Shown: in pieces, positions 17,603 to 27,221 of the stretch
Numbering within the stretch: the first letter of the stretch is position 1
Layout of the letters: every line of letters starts with the position of its first letter
Assembly (NCBI RefSeq): GCF_003025615.1
Contig: NZ_PYMJ01000003.1
Coordinates: 1 to 64,000, forward strand
Length of the DNA: 64,000 nucleotides
Reading direction: 5' to 3'
Source of the DNA: Photobacterium frigidiphilum
GTDB lineage: Bacteria > Pseudomonadota > Gammaproteobacteria > Enterobacterales > Vibrionaceae
Notes under the pieces: model-generated
The model's database searches: none
What the model was told of the DNA's origin: nothing
The model's input: only the letters and a program-made list of their open reading frames with translations
Translations under genes and position numbers: made by a program

Positions 17603-17758
17603 TAAGTAATTAAACAGCATTTACACGTTACCGTAGAAATGCATAACTATGAAATTGATAATGCTTTTCTCTTTTCACCTGAAATACATGCGGTAATGCC
17701 TGTTAATTTCTATGGTGGTCATGTTCTCTCAATATATATGACACAAGTAGTAAGGTGA
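17603..17758 (+). pseudogene. 5'-truncated paralogue of the 96-residue protein
   Basis: From about 17603 to the TGA at 17756-17758 the sequence matches 18531-18684 closely and stays in frame for the last 47 codons (for example EMHNYEIDNAFLF is identical). An in-frame TAA just upstream and the lack of a start show that the 5' half is missing. A terminator-like hairpin follows at 17803. Confidence 0.8.
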
Positions 17759-17802
17759 GGCTATATGAACAATGTTTTTAACATGGAAAAGTTATTCACT
17801 TC

Positions 17803-17845
17803 ATGCCTCTTGCTCTCTTTTATCCGAGAGAACAGGCATTTTTAA
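17803..17845 (+). terminator. Terminator-like hairpin after truncated paralogue
   Basis: Arms beginning ATGCCT and ending AGGCAT, with inner CTCTC/GAGAG pairing, followed by TTTTT. Imperfect by one bulge. Confidence 0.5.
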
Positions 17846-18393
17846 ACAGCTGACGATTAACTAAATTTATCCACTCTTTCAAACGAAGTATTACCTTTTA
17901 TTTTTATACTCAATATATCATAACGAATAAACTAACGTGGTAACGGGTAGTTTTTATGGCTTATGAGATTCAGGAAGTTTAGTCATACATTTACCCTAAT
18001 ATTTACCCTAATATTAGTTTTAACTTACTTATATAAATATAACAATCTGGCACAAAGTACCTCTTTAGTGTTACATTGAATGATTATCAATAATTACGTC
18101 GGTAATAAACTTAATCACCACGTCGTACATATAAAAGCAGTTTAAAAAACTTAATTCAGAAAAAATGAACCCTCAATGAACTTAGAGTATTAAATCTAAT
18201 AATTAGGTGTTTTCGAACGCATATGCTCTTCATGATCGAATTGGTAGTGAAACCAACCAATAACTTGCGCAAAACATTACCAAGATCTCATAAAACAACA
18301 AAAATAGTGGACGATAATTCCAAGACTAAACTTTCTAGTACATAATGATTAAGTCGTCAACTCGAAGATATTTATTTATTAAAAGGGAATTTT
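17846..18393. other. AT-rich intergenic region
   Basis: More than 500 bp without a gene. TTTACCCTAATA occurs twice near 17990-18015 as a short direct repeat. Otherwise nothing supported. Confidence 0.3.
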
Positions 18394-18684
18394 ATGAGAA
18401 ATATTGCCGGTATTATTGAGCAGCTTGAAAGTGGAAAGCAGAATTTCAATATCTGGGTATATTCAAGTAAAGATTACTATTGTAAGTTTGGTTCTCAAAG
18501 TAATAAACCGCGTACATTCCAACTACAGAAAGCAATTGAACAGCATTTACAAGTTATCGTAGAAATGCATAACTATGAAATTGATAATGCTTTTCTCTTT
18601 TTACCGGAAATACATGCGGTAATACCTGTGAATTTCCATGATGGTCATGTACTTTCAACACATATGACACAAGTGGAAAGGTGA
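18394..18684 (+). CDS. Unknown 96-residue protein with truncated paralogue
   Basis: A small soluble protein, no signal peptide or membrane span; I do not recognise a family. AAGGGAATTTT gives a good ribosome site. A partial copy of its last 47 codons lies 0.9 kb upstream, with many changes silent or conservative, so the protein was probably under selection. A perfect terminator follows about 100 bp downstream. Flanks rich in remnants suggest an accessory gene. Function unknown. Confidence 0.6.
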   Translation: MRNIAGIIEQLESGKQNFNIWVYSSKDYYCKFGSQSNKPRTFQLQKAIEQHLQVIVEMHNYEIDNAFLFLPEIHAVIPVNFHDGHVLSTHMTQVER

Positions 18685-18786
18685 AAAATAAACTAGCTCG
18701 CTGTCTTTATATATTTGGTATCAAGAATGATTAAGAAACAAATTATGGCTAGATTGTTTCTGTATTGTCCCAATCAATAAAGATAT

Positions 18787-18817
18787 AAATAAACAGACCC
18801 ATTGGGTCTGTTTATTT
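18787..18817 (+). terminator. Strong bidirectional-type terminator hairpin
   Basis: Perfect 14-bp stem AAATAAACAGACCC / GGGTCTGTTTATTT with a three-base loop. A-run before and T-run after suit both strands. Confidence 0.85.
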
Positions 18818-19084
18818 AACAAGTGTTTTATATCAATTTTATTAATTCAGCCCCAGATATAGTCAGAAAAGTAGTCAAATTAAGTTTGGACTTCAAGAAA
18901 TCGTTGGGCGTTATTGATTGCGACTTCAATTTTTCACCTCTTACTTCATCAAACCGTAATTTGACCAAGTTTTCTTAATCCAAGTAATGTGCCTGCAAGT
19001 TCGAGGGAACATCCGTAATGTTACTTCTTTGGTCCGAGAACATTACCAAAGCTACAAACCAAGCAGCAAAATAAGGGGTACTGT
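18818..19084. other. Intergenic, nothing recognised
   Basis: A short plus-strand frame (18987-19178) runs into the antisense ATPase gene and has no recognisable product. Nothing else supported. Confidence 0.3.
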
Positions 19085-19675
19085 CTATGATCTATGGTAC
19101 CTGTTTATCACATTTTCTATGGTCATTATTCCAAACATAATTTTTCTGACAAATGACTCGGAAGTGCCAACGAAGTAGAAATGAGGATGCCTAGACCAAA
19201 TCTTCTGCAGTTTTTTATCTAATTGAACTGCTTGTTCAGAAGACTCGCTTCTTACCGGATTGTTACTGCTGATATCATGTCCGGTGGCTGCCGCTGATTC
19301 AAAAAAAATCACGGCATCATAGCGAGCGATTTCATGGTCAAAGGTTGAATTTACATCTTTAAAAAAGTCGCTTTCCGTACCAGGCCAATAGGCTAGGCCG
19401 TCAAGTGACCCGCGATCGCAGACCAGCAACCTATCCGGAAATTGTCTTTTATGGATCTCTTCCAGATTTTTCTGCAGCTGAAAAATAGTTTTCTGAATCA
19501 TCCTGAGTGTTTGCTCATTATCTGATCGCGTTATCCCTCCGGAAAAGAGCAAGGTTGCAGCCTCGGGTACAACGGCAATTTTATGGCGTAGCTCTCTACG
19601 GAAGAGATCCAGTGCTGTGGTTTTGCCACCACCGGGACCACCCGTTACGACAACTTGCAACTGCTTTTTCATCAC
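19085..19675 (-). CDS. AAA-type ATP-binding protein (AAA_28, NadR/Ttd14-like)
   Basis: A 196-residue P-loop protein: Walker A GGPGGGKTT at about residues 12-20, and a Walker B-like strand RLLVCDRGSLDGLAYWPG. This layout is typical of AAA_28 proteins, kinase-like P-loop NTPases of mostly unknown substrate. The length is normal. It is divergent from the MerR-methyltransferase gene, 137 bp apart. It could phosphorylate a small molecule or nucleoside-like compound (inference from the fold). An unrelated convergent region follows. Confidence 0.78.
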   Translation of the reverse strand: MMKKQLQVVVTGGPGGGKTTALDLFRRELRHKIAVVPEAATLLFSGGITRSDNEQTLRMIQKTIFQLQKNLEEIHKRQFPDRLLVCDRGSLDGLAYWPGTESDFFKDVNSTFDHEIARYDAVIFFESAAATGHDISSNNPVRSESSEQAVQLDKKLQKIWSRHPHFYFVGTSESFVRKIMFGIMTIENVINRYHRS

Positions 19676-19751
19676 GGCCTCTAACTAGCTAGTTGTTATC
19701 TAAGAAGCTTAGTCAAAAGTTGAAAATAATTAGCTATTTCTAAACTTGTTA

Positions 19752-19782
19752 TTGACCTGTCTATAACTTCATAGTTTAAAGT
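19752..19782 (+). promoter_or_regulatory. MerR-type promoter with 19-bp spacer and central dyad
   Basis: TTGACC (19752-19757) and TAAAGT (19777-19782) are separated by 19 bp. The dyad CTAT-AACTTC-ATAG (19761-19774) is centred in the spacer. MerR-family activators bind such dyads within over-long spacers (established knowledge). It lies 31 bp before the MerR-fusion start, so autoregulation is likely. Confidence 0.55.
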
Positions 19783-19812
19783 GCTCTTATTCAAACAATG
19801 GAATCGAGTTAA

Positions 19813-20988
19813 ATGGTGTATCGAATTTCTGAACTCGCTGTCGAAGTGGGGCTGTCACGTACCGCTCTGCTTTATTATGAAAAACAAGACCTTATAAAAG
19901 GTCAAAGATTAAGTAACGGCTATCGAGTATACAGTGAGCGTGATCTCCAGCGCATCCGTTTAATTCGGCAACTTCAGGCTGGAGGATTAACCCTCAAAGA
20001 GTGTAAAGCGTGCTTAGAGGCAAAAGTAGATCGTAAACTGTTACAACGTCGATTACATAAATTGGATGAAGAAATTGCCCAAAAACAACAGTCGCGACAG
20101 CTTCTCGCGGCGATGCTTGGTGAGGGGAATCTCAAAGAGTGGCATGAAAATACAAATAAATTAGCGCCTGATGCGCATTTAGATTGGTTAATGAAGCAGG
20201 GATTCAGTGAAAAAGAAGCTCTGCGATTAAAATGGTTATCAAAAGACATGAACGAACACGAACAGTATATGGCCGAATTTATGACGGTCTTTGAAGCACT
20301 TGACCGATGGGCGCCAGGAAGTGAAAGTGAAACACTCAAAGCGTTGTCGCTTTTACCTGAGCAACCGAAAGTTATTCTTGAGATTGGCTGTGGTAAAGGG
20401 CTGGCCACGACGGTACTAGCAAATAATACGACCGCATCTATTACAGCAGTGGATAACGAGCAATCGGCATTAACAAGACTCAGTGACCGTTTTGAAGCGG
20501 ATGGTTTGGCATCTCGACTCACAACAGTTTGTGCCAGTATGACGGCGCTGCCTTTTAATGAGGCGAGTTTCGATCTTTTATGGGCAGAAGGAAGCGCTTA
20601 CATTATGGGTGTGACCAAGGCTTTATCTCAATGGAAGCCTCTGCTTGATGACGGCGGTATTTTAATGCTAAGTGACTTAGTTTGGTTGACAGATACGCCG
20701 AATGAGGAAGCTATCGAATTCTGGAAGCATGAATATCCTGATATTCAAACAGTTACTACACGAGTCAAACAGATGGAAATTGCTGGTTATGACGTTATTA
20801 ACAACTTTACGCTCAGTCGCCAAGCATGGCAGAACTACTATGAACCATTGATATTGCGTATTGAAGAACTACAACCAGAAATGCAAGGCTCTCAGGTACT
20901 GAAAGAAATTGGTAAAGAAGTCGACATTTACAGCAACTATCTTGGTCAGTTCGGCTATCAGATGTTTATCCTAAGAAAGTGTCGTTAA
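19813..20988 (+). CDS. MerR regulator fused to a SAM-dependent methyltransferase
   Basis: A 391-residue fusion. Residues 1-70 form a MerR winged helix (ISELAVEVGLSRTALLYYEK, then NGYRVYSERDLQRI), followed by a dimerisation coiled coil to about residue 105. From about residue 185 comes a class I methyltransferase: motif I ILEIGCGKGLATT, acidic AVDNE, and ASFDLLWAEGSAYIMG as motif IV. The linker around residues 110-170 may sense a ligand. Such fusions exist but their substrates are mostly unknown. It is divergent from the AAA_28 gene, with a MerR-type promoter upstream. It may sense and methylate the same small molecule (inference). Confidence 0.85.
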   Translation: MVYRISELAVEVGLSRTALLYYEKQDLIKGQRLSNGYRVYSERDLQRIRLIRQLQAGGLTLKECKACLEAKVDRKLLQRRLHKLDEEIAQKQQSRQLLAAMLGEGNLKEWHENTNKLAPDAHLDWLMKQGFSEKEALRLKWLSKDMNEHEQYMAEFMTVFEALDRWAPGSESETLKALSLLPEQPKVILEIGCGKGLATTVLANNTTASITAVDNEQSALTRLSDRFEADGLASRLTTVCASMTALPFNEASFDLLWAEGSAYIMGVTKALSQWKPLLDDGGILMLSDLVWLTDTPNEEAIEFWKHEYPDIQTVTTRVKQMEIAGYDVINNFTLSRQAWQNYYEPLILRIEELQPEMQGSQVLKEIGKEVDIYSNYLGQFGYQMFILRKCR

Positions 20989-21079
20989 AGTAGCGGCTAC
21001 CTCTCTTAATCGAATTAAGCACCACACCAAGGTGGCAGAAGTGTTGCCTTAGTTTCTGAACATAAAGTCGAGGTGCACT

Positions 21080-21211
21080 CTAACAAAGTTTTAAAAATAA
21101 GTTCCAGATATTCTCAATGACCGCTTCACGAACGTGACCGATGTGTTTGTTGAGGAATGTCAGCCATTCCTGCTGCCGATTAAAAAGGGCTTTGAGGGGG
21201 TTGTCTGTAGA
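21080..21211 (-). pseudogene. Orphan 3' gene fragment
   Basis: A 43-codon open stretch on the minus strand has protein-like composition (NPLKALFNRQQEW, NKHIGHVREAVIENIW) and ends in TAG at 21080-21082. An in-frame stop at 21212-21214 and no start indicate a remnant. I do not recognise the parent protein. Confidence 0.35.
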
Positions 21212-21247
21212 CTAACCTTATTCAAAGACCTCATGTTTCTCACTCTC

Positions 21248-22138
21248 CTAAAACATGTCCACGAAGGATTTAGTTATAGGTGAAATCGCACGCTGGTCGT
21301 AGATCATGCATAAGCTGGCAGGTAGCTTTTCTTTAAGGCTAATAAAACGGATATTATCCCACTTATGCTTATTAAAACTTGATGGGACAATTGTTATCGC
21401 CTGACTACTTGCAACATAGGCCATCAAAGTATTGGGTTCAACGAATTCGCTGTCAATAGACGGGATAAACCCCGCATGCATACATGCATCAATGACCATT
21501 TCTGCTGATGCCGAGTTTCGTCGTGTCATAAAGCTGAATGTACTGTCTTTGAGCTCAGCTATAGAAATAAGTTTACGGTCTTTAAGGTTGTGTTCATCTG
21601 AAACAGCCACTATGAATTCTTCATCTGTGATTCGTTGTGATTTCAGTGGATGGATGTTGAGCGCATCAGCAAAGCGGGCAAGCCCAACATCAATCTTTTT
21701 ATCTAGTAGTTTTTTCTTTTGAGATTCAGGGTTGATCTCAATGATTTCGACGCGGTAATGAGGGTATAGACAGTGGAATTCTTTTAGCATACTGCCAAAT
21801 CCAGCCCAAAACGCAGAGCTCACCAATCCAATCCTTAATGTATTATTCTGATGGCGCCCTACTCTTTGAACCTTGCTTAAAGAACGGTCAATGGCGTAAA
21901 AAATTTGTTCACACTCTGTTCTTAACACCATGCCTGGTTCTGTTAAATGCACATTTCGAGAGTTTCTAATAAAAAGCTCAACGTTCAGTAATGACTCGAG
22001 TTCTTTAATTTGGCAACTCAGTGGCGAAGTTGTGATGTTTAATTGTACTGCCGCTTTACCAAAGTGCCCTGTTTTAGCCACTTCATAGAAGTACCTGAGC
22101 ATTTTTAAGGTAACGCGTTCGGTTAATGCATTATTCAT
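21248..22138 (-). CDS. LysR-family regulator, possible nucleoside regulator
   Basis: A 296-residue LysR protein with the helix-turn-helix at about residues 10-68 (MLRYFYEVAKTGHFGKAAVQ, ITTSPLSCQIKELE) and a standard effector domain. The open frame extends 22 codons upstream, but Met at 22138 gives the family's usual N terminus. It is divergent from the purine nucleoside phosphorylase gene, about 330 bp away. In E. coli the LysR protein XapR activates xapAB, so a similar role is a reasonable guess but not shown. TSPLS replaces the more usual QSAVS in the recognition helix. Confidence 0.85.
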   Translation of the reverse strand: MNNALTERVTLKMLRYFYEVAKTGHFGKAAVQLNITTSPLSCQIKELESLLNVELFIRNSRNVHLTEPGMVLRTECEQIFYAIDRSLSKVQRVGRHQNNTLRIGLVSSAFWAGFGSMLKEFHCLYPHYRVEIIEINPESQKKKLLDKKIDVGLARFADALNIHPLKSQRITDEEFIVAVSDEHNLKDRKLISIAELKDSTFSFMTRRNSASAEMVIDACMHAGFIPSIDSEFVEPNTLMAYVASSQAITIVPSSFNKHKWDNIRFISLKEKLPASLCMIYDQRAISPITKSFVDMF

Positions 22139-22365
22139 ATCAATTTTGATCAAGCTCCCAAGCATTTGTGATATAGCTATTTTTATTGAAAATAAAGCCG
22201 TCATTTAGCGATCTATTAAAAAGGAAAATACAGATAAAGATCACGTTGTAACATTGAATATTTTGTAAACAAGATAGTAGGACTGCTTGAAAAGTCAGTC
22301 GTCGGTCACATTTTATCCACATAAATTATCGTATACCGACCAAATTTAGCAATTACTGTCACCAC

Positions 22366-22388
22366 ATCATCCTAAGAATAAGGATGAT
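22366..22388 (+). promoter_or_regulatory. Small hairpin upstream of nucleoside phosphorylase
   Basis: 8-bp perfect inverted repeat ATCATCCT / AGGATGAT with a 7-base loop in the leader, about 80 bp before the start. It could be an operator or a 5' UTR structure; the role is unknown. Confidence 0.3.
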
Positions 22389-22466
22389 AACCCTTAATTT
22401 ACCAATGAATCAATAGTCGACATTGCGTATTATTTTTGTGATTTCATCACTTAATAGGGTAGAACA

Positions 22467-23291
22467 ATGAAACACGATCCAGTTATAAATGCTTTGCAAA
22501 CCATCCGCGCAAGAAAACCAAACTTCACACCTAAAGCTGCCTTTATTCTTGGATCTGGCTTAGGCGTTATAGCTGATGAACTGACAGACAAAGTAACTAT
22601 CTCGTATGAAGAACTTGATGGCTTTCCTGTCAGTACAGTACAAGGTCACTCTGGTGAACTTGTACTTGGCTCAATGAATGGAGTTGATGTTGTATGCATG
22701 AAAGGCCGTGGTCACTATTACGAGCATCAGTCAATGAAAGTAATGACAACACCTGTTAGAACGTTCAAAAAACTTGGCTGCGAACTTTTATTAGTGACTA
22801 ACGCTGCCGGTTCACTTCAGCCAGAGCGCATCGATGTTGGCTCATTGGTTATGTTCCATGATCACATTAACACTATGCCAGAGTCTTCAATGACAGGTGC
22901 TAATGATGAAGAATACGGCCCACGTTTCTTCAGCTTGGCTAATGCTTATGACAAATCACTACGTATTGAAGTATTAGAAGTCGCCGAAAATAATGCTATC
23001 CATCTAAATCAAGGTGTGTTTGTTTCATACACTGGCCCTAACTTTGAAACCGCCGCTGAAATTCGAATGATGCAAATCATGGGCGGTGATGTTGTTGGTA
23101 TGTCTGTTGTACCAGAAGTTATTTCAGCAGCCCACTGTGGCCTTCCTGTCCTCGCTATTTGTGCAATTACAAACATGGCAGAAGGTTTGGGTGATGTAGA
23201 GTTATCACACGACCAGACTCTGAAATGTGCGAAATTAGCAGAAGCTGACTTCATCAAATTGATCAAGGCATTCATGGCTAACCATTTCTAA
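22467..23291 (+). CDS. Purine nucleoside phosphorylase (XapA/PunA type)
   Basis: A 274-residue trimeric-type purine nucleoside phosphorylase, which cleaves purine nucleosides with phosphate to base and ribose 1-phosphate in the cytoplasm. Visible motifs: ILGSGLG near residue 27 (phosphate loop), VQGHSGELVLG, KGRGHYYEH, TNAAGS, GPNFETAAEIRM and the purine-pocket region AICAITNMAEG. Length is normal. It stands alone, divergent from a LysR gene. Close to E. coli XapA (xanthosine-active), but substrate range cannot be fixed from sequence alone. Confidence 0.93.
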   Translation: MKHDPVINALQTIRARKPNFTPKAAFILGSGLGVIADELTDKVTISYEELDGFPVSTVQGHSGELVLGSMNGVDVVCMKGRGHYYEHQSMKVMTTPVRTFKKLGCELLLVTNAAGSLQPERIDVGSLVMFHDHINTMPESSMTGANDEEYGPRFFSLANAYDKSLRIEVLEVAENNAIHLNQGVFVSYTGPNFETAAEIRMMQIMGGDVVGMSVVPEVISAAHCGLPVLAICAITNMAEGLGDVELSHDQTLKCAKLAEADFIKLIKAFMANHF

Positions 23292-23368
23292 ACCCAAGGG
23301 GGTGCTGTTGCGAAAAATGTAACTAAGGCTCAGAATCCCTTTTTTTCCCCACCGAATCTAACGATTCA

Positions 23369-23491
23369 ATGACCAGCAACGAATTCAAATGGAAACACTT
23401 TTCCCCTGAAATCATTCTTTGGTGTCTGCGTTGGTATGGCTCGACACCAATGAGTTATGTCAACCCCAGTGACGTGTTGGCTTCGTCATGA
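23369..23491 (+). pseudogene. IS6-family transposase N-terminal remnant
   Basis: Forty codons from ATG read MTSNEFKWKHFSPEIILWCL then RWYGSTPMSYVNPSD before TGA. This matches the start of IS6-family transposases (HFPPEIILWAVRWY...SYRDLxDML pattern, from family knowledge). Only the N-terminal part remains. A related fragment is at 28552-28603. Confidence 0.6.
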
Positions 23492-23888
23492 TGAGCGTAA
23501 AACCCTTATAAAGGGAGAGATCCGCCTTCATTAATCGTCTCTTTAATATTGAGGTTGTTTATCAGTAATCATCACCCTATTACTGGCTAGATCTGTCTTA
23601 TCTTCTATTGAAAGGCTATCTGTTATGAACTTTTACTCCGTAGTGGCTTAGAGTAAAAAATAATACTCATTCTGAACATTAGTCCAGACCTGTCTCCGTT
23701 CTTTTCGTCGTCCCAGATGTGGGTTAACTATAACTTGTATTATATATGCATGTTATATAGGATGTTGCGCAATAGGGAAGCGGCTAACATCTCAATACTT
23801 ACTGATAATCAAGGACAAGCATACAAGCTTAACAATGGATGAAAGCCAGTAGAGATGCCGAATTAGCAGATAAAAAACATCACTTACA
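23492..23888. other. Intergenic after IS remnant
   Basis: AT-rich, no gene recognised. It probably contains decayed mobile-element DNA and the promoter of the chemoreceptor. Confidence 0.3.
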
Positions 23889-25067
23889 ATGGGACAGTAT
23901 ATGCGTTCACTTTTTATACGAATGAGGTTCATTCACTGGTTAGGTGCGATTGCACTTTTTGTTAATGCTACATTTTTCACTGATGTGTTATTTTCACAAA
24001 TTATTCAATATGTTGTTGTTGTTTTTTTGATTATCCATGACATCGATGAAAAGTTTTGGGGCGTCGATTCTCTGGAAGATGTCACAAACTATATGAAGAA
24101 TTTCGAAAGAAAAGACCTTTCTGTGCCTTGCGAAATAAACAGCAAGTACAACAGAGAAATGGGCAATGTGCTCAATGTCATTAATACCTTCAGAGAGAAT
24201 GTGAAAAGTGCCCTAGTAGATATACAACAACAGGCCAATACTTCTGATGAAATATCTGATTTACTTAAACTCAAAACTCAGAACATTTCAGCCAGGATTC
24301 AGGAACAAGACAATCGAGTCCACTTTATAACAAATCAAGTTGAGACTCTGGATAAGACATCAATATCTCTTCAATCCAAAGCGGAAGAAACGCGCTCAAA
24401 AGTCGAACAGACCCGAGATGACTTACTTACCTCAAACAGTACGATGGGAATGATGGTAAAGGAGATCGGTACTTACATCCAAAACAATGACTCACTTCAT
24501 AACAAATTTCACCAACTATCTAAGCAAACGCAATCTATTGAAAAAGTAGTATCGGTCATCAATAACTTGGCTGATCAGACGAACCTTTTGGCTTTAAATG
24601 CCGCGATAGAAGCAGCCAGAGCAGGAGAAAATGGACGAGGTTTTGCTGTAGTGGCGGATGAAGTGAGAAACTTAGCGAAATCAACTCAGGAAAGTTTGGA
24701 TGATATCAACCAGATAATAACGGGGATATCTGAAGCGGTTCTTGACGCTGGCGAACAGATGAAAACTCAGTCTGTAGCGATAACATCATTGTCTCACTAC
24801 ACGACAACCAGCCAATCAGGGCTCGAAGCTGCCTGTGAAAATATTAATGAAATCCTGCCCCTTATTGGGCAAGACAGTGAAAGTGGTAGTGTTGATATTC
24901 TTTATGTTCACAAGTTGGTTAGAGATATCAGTAAAGAGATTGAAGCATTAAAAACGCTCTCTAGCTCTAATGCTAATGATTGCGCTGAACTTGAACAACA
25001 AGGGTACTACCTTAGTGAAGTTACAGACAACATCGTAGGGCAATTGGGGTTATTTAAAACAAATTAA
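23889..25067 (+). CDS. Methyl-accepting chemotaxis protein, short membrane form
   Basis: A 392-residue chemoreceptor with two adjacent N-terminal spans (about residues 12-28 and 33-48) and almost no periplasmic loop. A HAMP-like linker follows, then a cytoplasmic signalling domain with the highly conserved hairpin tip [19 protein letters not shown] near residues 230-250. There is no classical ligand domain, so it may sense membrane state or an internal signal (inference). ATG at 23901 is an alternative start with GGGACAG upstream. Isolated from other chemotaxis genes. Confidence 0.87.
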   Translation: MGQYMRSLFIRMRFIHWLGAIALFVNATFFTDVLFSQIIQYVVVVFLIIHDIDEKFWGVDSLEDVTNYMKNFERKDLSVPCEINSKYNREMGNVLNVINTFRENVKSALVDIQQQANTSDEISDLLKLKTQNISARIQEQDNRVHFITNQVETLDKTSISLQSKAEETRSKVEQTRDDLLTSNSTMGMMVKEIGTYIQNNDSLHNKFHQLSKQTQSIEKVVSVINNLADQTNLLALNAAIEAARAGENGRGFAVVADEVRNLAKSTQESLDDINQIITGISEAVLDAGEQMKTQSVAITSLSHYTTTSQSGLEAACENINEILPLIGQDSESGSVDILYVHKLVRDISKEIEALKTLSSSNANDCAELEQQGYYLSEVTDNIVGQLGLFKTN

Positions 25068-25571
25068 AACTTTTAGACGCGATAATCGTATGTATTCCTA
25101 AGAACAAAACTTACAGCACGATACAACACTCTCCCCCAAACACTCAAAGAGGGGGGAGTTTGTGTGAGTTTCAAAAATCATCGAGTCTGCGATATTTTCA
25201 CTGACTCTGTGACAGACTCAGTTCCATGTAAGAAACGTTCTTACTGAATAGTAAATGGACAGTCGTTAACCCTGTAAAAAATAAAGACAGGTGGTTTCTA
25301 GGCTGGAAATTAAAATAATCTAGAGGGCAGAGTACTTAGCAGGTCGATGATCTGGGTTAACAATCTACTTCTTCTAATCTAAGCTTTTGCCCAATAGTAA
25401 GTTAGAGCTGTTGCTCGTAACATGACTCAAAATAGATTATCAATACCACCCCCCTTCAAGCTAATACACTATTAAATCGATTAGCTCTGCAGAGAGGTGT
25501 TTATGGTTACAAATCAATCCTCAAATGGTTTCCATTTAAAAATTAGACTATTGTTAGATTTTTTAATCTGG
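25068..25571. other. Intergenic between chemoreceptor and helicase
   Basis: Apart from the hairpin at 25131-25158, no feature is supported. Both flanking genes read toward this region, so promoters are not expected. Confidence 0.3.
25131..25162 (+). terminator. GC-rich hairpin after chemoreceptor
   Basis: Arms CTCCCCC (25131-25137) and GGGGGAG (25152-25158), followed by a weak T-stretch; 60 bp after the chemoreceptor stop. Confidence 0.5.
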
Positions 25572-26858
25572 TTAAAAATTGTCCAGCCAGATGTCTTCAT
25601 TCAACGATGCTTTATTTTTTCGTTTTTTCTTACCGCTGCCTTCAGGTTTTGCCATCGGCTTATTTACAGTTAAAAACGCTTCATTCACTTCATCAGCTTC
25701 AAAGCCTTCTACTTGCTCACGTTCAAGTCGGATCTTGTTCTTCTTTTCGATGACTTTGAAATGATGATAATCGTCATGATCGATAAGCGATAACGCTAAG
25801 CCCACTTCACCAGCACGGCCACTTCGACCAATACGGTGCATGTAGTCTGATGGGCTTCTTGGTAAGTCAAAATTGATCACCACCGGCAGTTTTTCAATGT
25901 CTAGACCACGGGCTGCAATATCAGTAGCAATTAACACTTCAACCTCACCGGCTTTAAACGCTTCAAGCACACGAGTACGAGCGCCCTGGCCTTTATCGCC
26001 ATGAAACACTTCTGCGGTAATACCACGTTTAGATAGTTTGTCTGCCAAGTGCTCACAGCTATTTTTAGCATTAACGAAAATAAGCGCTTGTCGCCATTCA
26101 TGTTGCTTGATCAAATGCGCTAATAAGGCTGTTTTTTCGCCCTTATTAACGGTAAAAACGCGCTGTACTAAGGTACTGGCGTCGCTACTTTGCAATTGAA
26201 TTTCAACAGGGTCGTTAAGCAATTCTTGGGTTAACGTCTGTACTTGCTCAGGAAAGGTCGCTGAAAATAATAACGTTTGCTTATTCTTTGGCAATAAATC
26301 CAATAATGCAGATAGCTCATCAGTAAAGCCTAGACTTAACATTCGATCGGCTTCATCAAGCACTAAGGTTTTAACCCTATCGAGCTTAATGGCATTACTT
26401 GAAATCAAATCGAGTAATCGACCAGGCGTTGCAACCAAAATATCAGTGCCGCCACGTAATGCGAGCATTTGAGTATTCGCTGATACACCACCAAAAACAG
26501 CAACCGTTTTAATCGCACCGTTAAAATGCACCGCATAAGATTTAATGCTGTCAGCAACTTGCTTAGCCAGTTCACGGGTAGGTACCAAAATCAGTCCAGT
26601 AACATAGTTACCTTTACTTAATGGTTTGTCAGAGTGCTGTTGCTCAAAAAGGTGCTGCAATATAGGCAGTGCAAAAGCGGCAGTTTTACCTGAACCAGTA
26701 TTTGCCCCTGCAATTAAGTCACGTCCTGCTAATACACTTGGGATCACTTGCGCTTGAATAGGCGTTGGCTGTTGATATTCCAGCTCAGTTAATCTAGCTA
26801 ATAGAGGTGAAATAAGGCCAAGTTCTGTAAAGTTGGCTGGCGTTGTGGCAGTAGTCAT
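25572..26858 (-). CDS. DEAD-box RNA helicase, RhlE-like
   Basis: A 428-residue helicase: Q motif (PTPIQAQVIP), Walker A ANTGSGKT, PTRELA, GG and TPGR motifs, DEAD as LVLDEADRM, SAT, then the C-terminal RecA lobe with ARGLDIE and HRIGRSGR. A Lys-rich tail (GKKKRKNK) follows and may bind RNA. The frame extends to 26957, but Met at 26858 gives the family's usual start. Likely roles are ribosome assembly or RNA decay, often important at low temperature. RhlE-like rather than SrmB is a guess from overall form. Confidence 0.88.
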   Translation of the reverse strand: MTTATTPANFTELGLISPLLARLTELEYQQPTPIQAQVIPSVLAGRDLIAGANTGSGKTAAFALPILQHLFEQQHSDKPLSKGNYVTGLILVPTRELAKQVADSIKSYAVHFNGAIKTVAVFGGVSANTQMLALRGGTDILVATPGRLLDLISSNAIKLDRVKTLVLDEADRMLSLGFTDELSALLDLLPKNKQTLLFSATFPEQVQTLTQELLNDPVEIQLQSSDASTLVQRVFTVNKGEKTALLAHLIKQHEWRQALIFVNAKNSCEHLADKLSKRGITAEVFHGDKGQGARTRVLEAFKAGEVEVLIATDIAARGLDIEKLPVVINFDLPRSPSDYMHRIGRSGRAGEVGLALSLIDHDDYHHFKVIEKKNKIRLEREQVEGFEADEVNEAFLTVNKPMAKPEGSGKKKRKNKASLNEDIWLDNF

Positions 26859-27221
26859 TAATATAAAGGGCTCAGAGCTAAGATAATAGCGCGCTATTTT
26901 AGCGTATTTATGCCCCGTTAAGTTAGTGATATCGATCAAACCCTGCCGTAATGTCATTCCATCACCGTATAGACCGAGTTTGGTTCGACACTAAGTTCCT
27001 AGATGAGCACTGTCTTTCATTCTAGTGTTTTATGTTACTTGATGCACACAAAAAGCAAGAATCTAAACTGAGGGAGAAAACTGGATGAAACTGAGATTAG
27101 TGATAGTTTCATAAGCAATGTGATGTCGTTTGAGGCTGATTTACACTCTTTTACTTTCAATATGCTTAATTTACATTTCAGCGCTTAATATAATAGTGTC
27201 GTTATATATAAGGTTATTATA

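Noticed and set aside
18987-19178. 63-codon frame overlapping the AAA ATPase gene
   Set aside because: Its second half is antisense to the conserved ATPase; no start signal.
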